A stretch of DNA of 64,000 nucleotides, from assembly GCF_017875735.1 (NCBI RefSeq), contig NZ_JAGGMZ010000001.1, forward strand, positions 3,720,001-3,784,000, given 5' to 3'. Below, piece by piece: positions 25,662 to 33,324 of the stretch. The notes below the pieces were generated by a model. The model made no database searches. It had not been told where the DNA came from and worked only from the letters and a program-made list of their open reading frames with translations. The stretch comes from Arthrobacter sp. CAN_C5 (lineage in GTDB: Bacteria; Actinomycetota; Actinomycetes; Actinomycetales; Micrococcaceae). The position numbers and the translations under genes were made by a program. Position 1 is the first letter of the stretch. Each line of letters begins with the position of its first letter.

Positions 25662-27127
25662 CTGTCCCGCGAAAATCAGCGCAAGGGTTGCGTAGATTAC
25701 CGCGGCGATCGGTGAAGTGATCAGTGCCGAGGGGTCTCCCTGCGAGATGGCCATGGAGCGGCGGAGCTGATCCTCAAAGATTGGACCGAGGATCAGGCCC
25801 ACCACCATCGGTGCGATCGGGTAGCCGTATCGGCGCATGAAGAACCCGAGCAGACCGATGATCAGTAGGATCCACACATCCACCGGCGTGAAGTTGATCG
25901 AGAACGCGCCGAGGGCTGCAAAGACCAGGATGCCCGCGTACAGGTAGGGGCGCGGGATCTGAAGGATCTTCACCCACAGCCCCACCAGCGGCAGGTTCAA
26001 AACCAGCAGCATCAGGTTGCCGACGTACAGGCTGGCGATCAGCGCCCAGACCAGGGCACCTTCCACCTCGAACAGCAGCGGACCGGGCTGGATCTGGTAC
26101 CGCTGGAAGGCAACCAGTATGATCGCCGCCGTCGCGGTAGTGGGGATACCGAGGGTCAGCAGCGGCACCAGCACGCCTGCGGCAGCTGCGTTGTTGGCGG
26201 ATTCCGGACCCGCGACACCCTCAATGGCTCCGTTGCCGAACTGCGCCTTGTTCTCGCCTTTGGCGAGCTTGCGTTCGGTGACTAGGAGACGAAGGTCGCA
26301 ACGTCCGCACCGCCGGCCGGAATGGTGCCGATCGGGAACCCGATGAACGTGCCGCGCAGCCAGGGCTTCCAGGACCGGCGCCAGTCGTCGCGCTTCATCC
26401 ACTTGCGCCAGTTGCCGCTGACCGGGATTACCGCCACCGACCCGTGACGCATCCGCGACGCGATGTACAGCGCCTCACCCATAGCGAACAGGGCCACAGC
26501 CACCAGGACGACGTCGATGCCGTCCGCGAGGAACGGGCTGCCGAATGTGTAACGCTGCTGAGCCGTCAGGGCGTCGACCCCCACGAACGCGAGGAACAGT
26601 CCGATGCACAGGGACGCCAGTCCCCGCAGCACCGACGCACCCAGGAGTGCCCCGACAGTGAGGAAGGCGACGACCATCAGCGCCACATACTCGACCGGGC
26701 CAATCTGCACAGCAAATTCGGCGAGCATCGGGGCAAGGAAGGTCAGCAGGACTGTGGCGACGGTGCCGGCGACGAACGAGCCGAGCGCGGCGGTGGCCAG
26801 AGCGGCCGCTCCGCGTCCCGCCTTGGCCATCTTGTTGCCCTCAAGCGCCGTAACGACCGACGCCGATTCACCGGGTGTATTCAGCAGGATGGAGGTGGTG
26901 GAACCGCCATACATGCCGCCATAGTAGATCCCGGCGAAAACGATGATCGCCGCCGTCGGATCAAGGCTGTAGGTGATGGGCATCAGCAGCGCGATGGCCA
27001 TGGCCGGGCCGATGCCCGGCAGCACACCCACGGCTGTTCCGACCAGTACCCCGCCCAGTGCGAACAGCAGGTACATCGGCTGCATGGCAACCGAGAAACC
27101 CTCCATGAGGGCCATAAAGTTATCCAT
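25662..27127 (-). pseudogene. tctA: Frameshifted tripartite tricarboxylate transporter large membrane subunit
   Basis: TctA is the large permease subunit (about 12 helices, about 500 residues) of a binding-protein-dependent secondary transporter for citrate-like acids. The first part (ATG at 27127) shows [18 protein letters not shown] and [22 protein letters not shown], then ends at a TAG right after [12 protein letters not shown]. The next frame continues with [35 protein letters not shown]. Adding one base near 26282 restores the usual SYVTERK join, so a single base is missing. The C-terminus (IYATLALIFAG) runs on into antisense ptsH without a stop, lacking roughly the last 15 residues. Confidence 0.85.
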
Positions 27128-27665
27128 TGAAGATTTCAGCCCCTTCCAGGAGGAACCCGGCGGGGAGGGAGACGCCCAACAGACCGGCAAACACAAACTG
27201 CAGCACCAGGGCCATCACGATGGCGATGACCGCGCTCTTCCACCAGGACAGGGCGCCGAGCGTCCAGCTTGCACCGAAAAAGAGCACCGCAGCGGCAACG
27301 GGCCAACCCGTCGGGACGATGAGCAGGATGTGCAGCGCCACGAACCCGACAAGCTTGGCAACGGTCAGCCAGTCGGTCTTCACGTTGAGGTCGACATCCT
27401 CGCCCTCTTCAGGAGCGCCGCGATGGCCACGCAACAACTGAACGATGATCGCGGCCCCGAGGACCACGAGCAGACCGGACACGATGAACGGGAACTCCCG
27501 TGGGCCAATCCCGGTTGCCGACGGGGGCGTCCGGATATCGGCGCCGGCCACAAAACCGAGAATGCCGAGACTCAGGATCCCTGCTGCGAAAATGATCTCT
27601 CCGATGGGCCGGCCAGCGGCGGTCCGCGCGCCGCTGGCCTGTGCCTCTGGTGGGTGGGTACTCAT
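27120..27665 (-). CDS. tctB: Tripartite tricarboxylate transporter small membrane subunit
   Basis: TctB is the four-helix subunit of the tricarboxylate transporter. The 181-residue protein has helices near 22-42, 60-80, 105-120 and 130-160, with [22 protein letters not shown] typical of the family. Its stop overlaps the tctA start by eight bases. The reading frame is intact, but its partners TctA and TctC are broken, so the transporter as sequenced should not function. Confidence 0.87.
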   Translation of the reverse strand: MSTHPPEAQASGARTAAGRPIGEIIFAAGILSLGILGFVAGADIRTPPSATGIGPREFPFIVSGLLVVLGAAIIVQLLRGHRGAPEEGEDVDLNVKTDWLTVAKLVGFVALHILLIVPTGWPVAAAVLFFGASWTLGALSWWKSAVIAIVMALVLQFVFAGLLGVSLPAGFLLEGAEIFNG

Positions 27666-27670
27666 GGCGG

Positions 27671-28605
27671 CTACAGCAGGCCGATGTCTGTCAGGGTCGT
27701 CTTGACCGTTTCGATGTCCTCTTCGAGGAAGGTGGCGAACTCCTCGCCGGTGAGGAAGGCGTCCGCCAGTTGTTCTCGGTGAGGGTTTCCTGCCACGACT
27801 CCGTCTCGTGCAGCTCAGTGATCAGGTCGGTCAGCGCTGCAGCCTGCTCCTCGTCGATCGAGCCCGGGGCGACGACGCCGCGCCAGTTGGTCAGGACCAC
27901 ATCGATGCCCTGGTCGGTCAAGGTCTCGACCTCGGGGATCTGGCCTGCTGGTTCCTCACCGGACACTGCAAGGGCACGCACTGTGCCCGCCTTGACCTGC
28001 TCGGCGTATTCGCCGACACCCGAGATACCCGCAGATACCTGGTTGCCCAGGAGGGCAGCCAACGACTCACCGCCGCCGGAGTACGGGATGTAGTTCAGTT
28101 TGTCGGGGGCCACGCCCTCGGCCTCGAGGATCATGCCTGCGAGGATGTGGTCGGCGCCGCCGGCGGAGCCGCCGGTAACTGAGACAGCCTGGCCGTTCTC
28201 TTCGATATCGGCGACCAGATCCTCGATGGTCTGGTACGGCGATTCGGCGGGTACGACGACGACCAGCGGCTCGTCGGTGAGCCGCGCGATCGGCGTGGTG
28301 TCCTCGATGCGGGTCTCGGCCGCGTTGGTCTCAACCGCACCAACCATGACGTAGCCCATCACCATCAGCGTGTTGGGATCCTGTTCGGTCGCCAGGCGGG
28401 TCAAGCCGTTCGTGCCGCCGGCACCGCCGACGTTCTCCACCGAGGCGCTGCCCACAAGATCGTTTTCTTCGAGATCGGTCTGAATGGCGCGGCCCGTCTG
28501 GTCCCAGCCGCCGCCCGGGTCTGCCGGTACAACGATATTCAGGCGGTCGATTCCGCCCTCGGGGGTCTCGGCGCCGCTGTCGCCGCAGGCGGATAGGGCC
28601 TTGCG
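27671..28605 (-). pseudogene. tctC: Truncated and frameshifted tricarboxylate-binding protein
   Basis: TctC is the extracytoplasmic binding lipoprotein of the Tct transporter. Seen: the lipobox-like LSACGDSG, then LNIVVPADPGGGWDQTGRAIQ, ENVGGAGGTNGLTRL, and SVTGGSAGGADHI. The hydrophobic signal peptide before the lipobox is missing; upstream sequence is instead antisense to the histidine kinase. Near 27766 one G is missing: the expected NNWADAFLTGEEFATFLEED follows in the next frame and ends at the stop at 27671. It therefore carries two independent lesions, a 5' deletion and a -1 frameshift. Confidence 0.85.
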
Positions 28606-28608
28606 GGG

Positions 28609-29406
28609 ATGCTCGATTCCGAAGGTGCCATTGAGACCACCGTGCTGGTCGGTGAGCGGGTGCTGCTCGCGCAGGCTAACCGGGCCGTGGTGGACGGGCG
28701 GCGGGTGGGCAGCGTGCTCATCCTCCGCGACCGCACCGAGCTTCACCAGCTGCTGCAGGATCTGGATGGCGCGCGCGATGTCACCCAGGCGCTACGGGTG
28801 CAGGCACACGAATTCTCCAACAAGATGCACGTCATCTCGGGGCTGCTGGAGCTTGGCCGGACCGAGCAGGCGGTTGACTTCATCACCCGTTCCGGCCACG
28901 GCGGTTCGGTGGTCTCCGGCGATCTCTGCCCGGGAATCACCGACCCCGATGCCGCCAGTCTCCTGATGGCGAAGAGTACGATCGGTGAGGAAAAGAACAT
29001 TCAGGTGATCATCGACGGTAGTTCGACGCTCCACCCGGACGGAACCACCGACCAGGTGACCATCCTGGGGAACCTGATCGATAACGCAATGGAGGCGGTC
29101 GGCTCTAATGGAACCATCCACGTTTCCACCGCCGCTGACGACTCAGGGTGCGTGATCACGGTGTCCGACGACGGCCCCGGCGTACCCGACGGGCTGCGGG
29201 AGCGTATCTTCGAAAGCGGTGTCACGACCAAGGCTGAGGGACCCTCCGCCGCGCGCGGGTTCGGGCTTTCCCTCCTCCTTCGGGTGGCGCAACGCCGTCA
29301 TGGGCGGATCGAGGTGGGCACCTCCCCGCTCGGTGGAGCCGAATTCCGGGTCAGGCTCGCTGCGGTCCCGCGGCCCGTCGCGGTAGGCGGTGTGAAACAG
29401 CAGTGA
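28609..29406 (+). pseudogene. 5'-truncated CitA/DcuS-type sensor histidine kinase
   Basis: The 265 residues cover only the end of the cytosolic PAS domain (GERVLLAQANRAVVDGRRVGSVLILRDRTEL), the phosphorylation helix with His in RVQAHEFSNKMHVISGLLELG, and the ATPase domain (LGNLIDNAMEAVG, SDDGPGVPDG, RGFGLSLLLRVAQRRHG). Full-length relatives are about 540 residues, with two membrane helices flanking a periplasmic carboxylate-sensing domain; that half is gone. The 5' break coincides with the break in tctC. It could still be translated as a soluble kinase, but could not sense ligand normally. Confidence 0.82.
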
Positions 29407-30122
29407 CCCAGTTGATCCGTACGGCCGTCATCGACGACGACCGCGAAGTCGCAGGGGTGCACACCGGGTTCCTGATGGCACACGGCGGCTTTGAGGTGGT
29501 GGGCGTCGCCTACACAGGTGCCGACGGACTCGAACTCATTTCCAGCCGCCGCCCGGAACTGGTGTTGCTCGACATTCACTTGCCTGACCTGTCGGGAATC
29601 GAGGTCCTTCGTGCTGCCCGCAATCTCACCGGCGACCCGGTGGACATCATCGCCATCACTGCGGCCCGCGAACTGGAAACTGTCCGCGCAGCAATGGCCG
29701 GCGGGGTACTGCACTATCTGGTCAAGCCGTTCAACTCCAAGGTTCTCCTCGAGCGTCTTGATCAGTACGTTACCCATCGCCGGCACATTCTCGAGCACAG
29801 CGCAGGAAACTCTCCGGCGCTGGACCAGGCGGTGATTGACCGGCTCCTGGTGCCGACTCAGGAGCACCGCGCTGGCGCCGGGATGAAAGTCCAGGCCTCA
29901 CTGCCGAAGGGCCTATCGGTGCCGACCCTGGAGGCAGTGATCGGGGACCTGCGCTCCAACCCGGAGGGCTCCTCAGCGTCGGAGGTTGCGCTAAGGCTCG
30001 GTCTGGCACGGGTCAGCGCCCGGCGATACCTGGAGTACCTGGTCGCCCGGGAGCAGGCCAAGATCACGCCACGATATGGAGCCGCGGGTCGGCCGGAGAA
30101 GCGCTACGCCTGGACCGGCTGA
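29403..30122 (+). CDS. CitB/DcuR-type response regulator
   Basis: This 239-residue two-component regulator has a receiver domain (residues 1-125) with DDD at 11-13, phosphoacceptor Asp in ELVLLDIHLPD, and the Lys in HYLVKPF. The C-terminal region (about 155-235) carries an HTH seen in citrate/malate-type regulators (SASEVALRLGLARVSARRYLEYLV). The GTG start overlaps the kinase stop as GTGA. It normally activates the divergent tct operon in response to tricarboxylates. It appears intact although its kinase lacks a sensor. Confidence 0.9.
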   Translation: MTQLIRTAVIDDDREVAGVHTGFLMAHGGFEVVGVAYTGADGLELISSRRPELVLLDIHLPDLSGIEVLRAARNLTGDPVDIIAITAARELETVRAAMAGGVLHYLVKPFNSKVLLERLDQYVTHRRHILEHSAGNSPALDQAVIDRLLVPTQEHRAGAGMKVQASLPKGLSVPTLEAVIGDLRSNPEGSSASEVALRLGLARVSARRYLEYLVAREQAKITPRYGAAGRPEKRYAWTG

Positions 30123-30129
30123 GCAAACA

Positions 30130-30157
30130 AGAACGGGTAGGTGCGTCCACCCGTTCT
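30130..30157 (+). terminator. Hairpin after the two-component genes
   Basis: AGAACGGGT and ACCCGTTCT form a nine-base stem with a ten-base loop, seven bases after the response regulator stop. The T-run is poor. Confidence 0.65.
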
Positions 30158-30292
30158 AATGGACGCCCCACCCCGCACTGTACGTAGCTCCGCCGTCCCC
30201 CATGGCAAGCAGAGTTACATAATCATTATTTTTGCACACGATGATGAAAGTGTGAATAGGTTTGACGCCTTCAATCACTAAAACGTCACATT

Positions 30293-31015
30293 TCACGCAA
30301 GGCTATTACCCGGTGGGGTCAGTTCGGTTCGGCGCCGGGAGGCCCAGATGACTGTCAGACCACTAACTACCAACAGTATTGATCCGAACGGGAGAATGAT
30401 TTCCCACGCTCCCAGGTGCTTCCCCACCAACAGTCTGACCACAGCGAACACCACCACGGCACTGAACCCGATGGCGAGCAACGCCGAAGCACTCCGGTAC
30501 GCCAACCGCCCGGCAGGATCCAGCATGCCCTTCCACGCCGGCAGTACCAGGCAGGCCGCAACGTATCCTGGATAGAGCCGCCCGGCCTCCGCGTAGAGTC
30601 GGACTGTGTCCTGATCCCGGAAAGCCGCCAGGCCCGTCGAACTCTCTGGAAGATCACTGACCAGAAAGAACACCACGGTAACCAGCACCACCGCGCCGAG
30701 CACCGCCAGTCCCAAAGGGCCGACGATCAGCCAGCGTGTGCGGGGCGATCTGAAGGCCCCAGCAATCCTGATTCCCAGCAGGACGAAGATTGCGAACAGT
30801 GAAAGCCTGATGAGAAGGTTCGCAATGTTCATCCCACCCAGGAACCCGTCGATGGGTAAATAGATCTGCGGCAGGCTGAGCCCCACTGCAACCACCAGGA
30901 GCACCATCGCAGTGAAAACCGACCGACCGCGTCCCCGGACCGCATCGGGAAGCCGCAGCAGTGCGAAGGCGATGCATGACGCAAGTACGATCCACTGGAT
31001 TAGATGCTCAGTCAT
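30293..31015 (-). CDS. Multi-helix membrane protein paired with an HTH regulator
   Basis: I do not recognise this family. The 240-residue protein has about seven predicted membrane helices and short polar loops; the longest loop is RIAGAFRSPRTRW and the extracytoplasmic segment SDLPESSTGLAAFRDQDTVRLYAEAGRLYPG separates helices 4 and 5. The ATG at 31015 overlaps the upstream regulator stop as ATGA, so the two are coupled and probably act together. No enzymatic motif is visible. Sensor, transporter or immunity-type roles are all possible. Confidence 0.65.
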   Translation of the reverse strand: MTEHLIQWIVLASCIAFALLRLPDAVRGRGRSVFTAMVLLVVAVGLSLPQIYLPIDGFLGGMNIANLLIRLSLFAIFVLLGIRIAGAFRSPRTRWLIVGPLGLAVLGAVVLVTVVFFLVSDLPESSTGLAAFRDQDTVRLYAEAGRLYPGYVAACLVLPAWKGMLDPAGRLAYRSASALLAIGFSAVVVFAVVRLLVGKHLGAWEIILPFGSILLVVSGLTVIWASRRRTELTPPGNSLA

Positions 31016-31746
31016 CCGAGGTTCTCCCATAGGTCCTGCTCACGGCTGTTCGCTTGCTCGAGCTTCTTCAATGCTTTGCCCAGCACGTCCAACCTGTCCC
31101 TCGCCAACAGCACAAGGCCGGCATCCGACTTCCGACCCAACGCCTGATGCCTCCCCTCCACCGGCCAACCGCCCTCCGACGGGGTGATCAGATTTGTCAC
31201 AACGAGACCGCTGGCGAGGGACACCCCCGCCAGCCGTGCCGCCTCCAACGCGAGTTCCGGGGTGAGGCGGCCAGCGGTAAGCTGAGCCGACAGATTCTGT
31301 GGTGCCACCCCTGTTTTCCGGGCCAGCGCCTGCCGCAGGTCCCCCGTATCGACTGCGTCGACCCAGGCCCGCACCGACGTCTGGTGCGGGAACGGCACCA
31401 GATCCAGCTTTACGGGGTGCCCCATCGCCTCCTCGTCCCTGCTGCGGGCCACCACCAGCCGAAGAATGTCGATGTGCGACACCTGGCTGATCAGCTCCGC
31501 ATCGGTTGGCCCCCGCATTCCCCCGGGGAGGTCACGGTACCCCTCGAAGTTGCCGAGAGCCTCCACCGGGTGCAGGCCGTAGGCGCGGGCTATGCTCACG
31601 ATCGTGACGACCGCAACCTTTCCGCGCACCAGCTGCTGTCCCAGGGTGGAACGTTTGATTCCGGCTTTGCGGCACAGGTCAGAAACTGTGTCATTGGGTG
31701 CGATCTGGGAACGCCACAGCTGAAAGGATTTGGCTGTGACGGCCAT
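31012..31746 (-). CDS. Helix-turn-helix regulator
   Basis: This 244-residue protein has an N-terminal XRE-like HTH (TVSDLCRKAGIKRSTLGQQLVRGKVAVVTIVSIARAYGLHPVEAL, residues about 20-66). A second HTH-like repeat occurs in the C-terminal half (DLRQALARKTGVAPQNLSAQLTAGRLTPELALEAARLAGV), an unusual duplicated layout. The ATG at 31746 has AAGGGG six bases upstream. A palindrome 37 bases upstream could be its own operator. It is coupled to a membrane protein by ATGA. The regulated process is unknown. Confidence 0.7.
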   Translation of the reverse strand: MAVTAKSFQLWRSQIAPNDTVSDLCRKAGIKRSTLGQQLVRGKVAVVTIVSIARAYGLHPVEALGNFEGYRDLPGGMRGPTDAELISQVSHIDILRLVVARSRDEEAMGHPVKLDLVPFPHQTSVRAWVDAVDTGDLRQALARKTGVAPQNLSAQLTAGRLTPELALEAARLAGVSLASGLVVTNLITPSEGGWPVEGRHQALGRKSDAGLVLLARDRLDVLGKALKKLEQANSREQDLWENLG

Positions 31747-31782
31747 TACCACCCCTTAACTGGACTTATAACGCTCGGTTTG

Positions 31783-31792
31783 AAGTATACTT
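31783..31792. promoter_or_regulatory. AAGTATACTT palindrome upstream of HTH regulator
   Basis: This perfect ten-base palindrome lies in an AT-rich stretch upstream of the regulator. A TATAAG-like -10 box lies between it and the gene (about 31765-31770 on the minus strand). It is a good candidate autoregulatory operator. Confidence 0.45.
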
Positions 31793-31875
31793 AAATCGCT
31801 GGCTCCCCATTCTGCGATTCCCCCATACGCAGAACGCGGAGCCAGTTTCACTTTAACTCTCCAAAAGTTCGGCTG

Positions 31876-32121
31876 TTACCAGCGAGCCTTCTTTTCGGTC
31901 TTGCCCTGCTTACCACTGCGGTGCACAGGCTGGTGGTTTGGGCCCGTGCTGCGGGCGCCGTCCAGTTTGCCGAAGTCGGGATTCTTTTTGGCGAGGGCGA
32001 GCTTCGCCCTCGGGTCATCCTGAAGCTTCTTGGCTGCCGAATCGGACAGGTGCGCTGTGATCTGGTCCTCGGGCTGGGAGTCGCCCTGGGTGTTGTCCTG
32101 TTTCTTGGCGTGGTTGGTCAT
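31876..32121 (-). CDS. Small hydrophilic protein of unknown function
   Basis: This 81-residue, highly charged protein is Lys/Asp/Gln-rich with no membrane segment, cysteines or recognisable domain. It reads MTNHAKKQDNTQG at the start and GKQGKTEKKARW at the end, and is predicted to be mostly disordered apart from a short helix (LSDSAAKKLQDDPRAKLALAKK). The composition resembles stress-associated or nucleic-acid-associated small proteins of actinobacteria, but I do not assign a function. It is monocistronic on the minus strand. Confidence 0.55.
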   Translation of the reverse strand: MTNHAKKQDNTQGDSQPEDQITAHLSDSAAKKLQDDPRAKLALAKKNPDFGKLDGARSTGPNHQPVHRSGKQGKTEKKARW

Positions 32122-32321
32122 GGTGATCCTTAAATTCGGTTGCCAAACATCCGCTCAGCAAGCAATGGGTGAATAAGAAGCTCCGCTCGGAGGCATACCT
32201 CAACGAGCGATGTTTTCGATAGGAAGGGCGGTCCCGACGGACTACTCGAAAATTAGTGTTCTCATGCGACTAAACGTACACGACACCCAGCGGGTCGGCC
32301 AGAGCCCGACGTCGGGAGATT

Positions 32322-32948
32322 TCAGTCCACCACCCTGTCACCGAGGGTCGACCGGGTAGTGACGGCGGCGTCCCGAATGACGCCCGCTGCGACTTCCGCA
32401 GCCGTCAGCGCTTCCTCCAGGCCAGTCAATGCGGCCGAATACTCTGCGGATCCGGCGTCGCCCACATCGAACCGTTCGCGCAGCAACGCTGCAGTGCGCA
32501 TCGAGCGGATCAGCCGGGAAGTGTCGCTCCGCGAAAGGTCGGTCATGGATGGGAAGTCGATCGCCGCGGCAGGGTCCAGCTCGTAGCTCACCCACTGCTG
32601 GAGGACGCGTTCGTGCCGGCCCTTGAGCGTCTCCCGCTCGCGGCGAAGTGCCTCGTCGACGAGCCTGATCCTGCGTTCATGCTCCCCACGCCAGAGCCAT
32701 CCCGCTGCTACTCCGGCACAGACCAGCGCCCCGGCGGTGACCAGCCCCCCACTGCCCGGGATGGTGGCCGCGGCTCCAACGATGGCGAATAAGACGGCTG
32801 ATAATCCGGAGAATCCGTACCAGAACAGGGAATCGACGTCGTTGTCCCGTTTCAGGCTGGCGGCGAGTGCCATCGCGGTCAGTGCCGTCAGGATCCCCAC
32901 CACGGCAACAGCGATCGACGCTTGAAGCACGAAACTGGCAGGATCCAT
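32322..32948 (-). CDS. Membrane-anchored coiled-coil protein of unknown function
   Basis: This 208-residue protein has three hydrophobic helices in its first 85 residues (SFVLQASIAVAVVGILTALTAMALA; LFWYGFSGLSAVLFAIVGA; LVTAGALVCAGVAAGWLW), then a charged helical region (EHERRIRLVDEALRRERETLKGRHERVLQQW) and a helical C-terminus. The ATG at 32948 has GAGAGGAAG upstream and gives a cleaner start than the ATG at 32972. No known domain is recognised. The gene stands alone. Confidence 0.6.
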   Translation of the reverse strand: MDPASFVLQASIAVAVVGILTALTAMALAASLKRDNDVDSLFWYGFSGLSAVLFAIVGAAATIPGSGGLVTAGALVCAGVAAGWLWRGEHERRIRLVDEALRRERETLKGRHERVLQQWVSYELDPAAAIDFPSMTDLSRSDTSRLIRSMRTAALLRERFDVGDAGSAEYSAALTGLEEALTAAEVAAGVIRDAAVTTRSTLGDRVVD

Positions 32949-33098
32949 GGGTCTTCCTCTCGGCGGGGCCAACAGGTAAACGGACCGGGTGGGCCGTGAA
33001 CGTTGAGCCCTGGTGGAGTTGCCTACTCTCTATTGCAGACGGTTCCGGCGCCGGAGTCAATCCTTTTGCCTTTTCGTGGCCGAGCAGGTCCCGTTAAC

Positions 33099-33144
33099 GA
33101 ACTGGAGTCCCCGCCGATCCGAGGATCGGCGGGGACTCCAGTTC
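33099..33144. terminator. 22-base perfect hairpin downstream of tRNA-Lys
   Basis: GAACTGGAGTCCCCGCCGATCC is followed, after only two bases, by its exact complement. It lies 17 bases past the tRNA 3' end on the minus strand. There is no T-run, as in the I-shaped terminators common in actinobacteria. Confidence 0.7.
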
Positions 33145-33160
33145 GGGTATCCCACGATTG

Positions 33161-33233
33161 TGGGCCCTGAGGGGCTCGAACCCTCGACCCACGGATTAAA
33201 AGTCCGATGCTCTACCATCTGAGCTAAAGGCCC
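33161..33233 (-). tRNA. tRNA-Lys(TTT)
   Basis: Read on the minus strand, 73 bases form a full cloverleaf: acceptor GGGCCTT paired with AGGGCCC (one G-U), D-arm GCTCAGATGGTAGAGC, anticodon arm CGGACTTTTAATCCG with anticodon TTT, T-arm CGAGGGTTCGAGCCCCTC and discriminator A. The CCA end is not encoded. Confidence 0.97.
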
Positions 33234-33324
33234 TCATCACCACCGACCACCGAAGTGGTCGAAATGACCTGCCTACATTATCGCATCCTGTACCGGAGTG
33301 CAGAACGGGGCCCTAATTCCGGCA

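Noticed and set aside
28484-28966. 160-residue plus-strand frame across the tctC/kinase junction
   Set aside because: It is out of frame with the kinase, Arg/Pro/Ser-rich and without a domain; an artefact of high GC.
33161-33233. tRNA-Lys as an integration site for a mobile island
   Set aside because: No integrase gene or duplicated tRNA 3' end is visible nearby.
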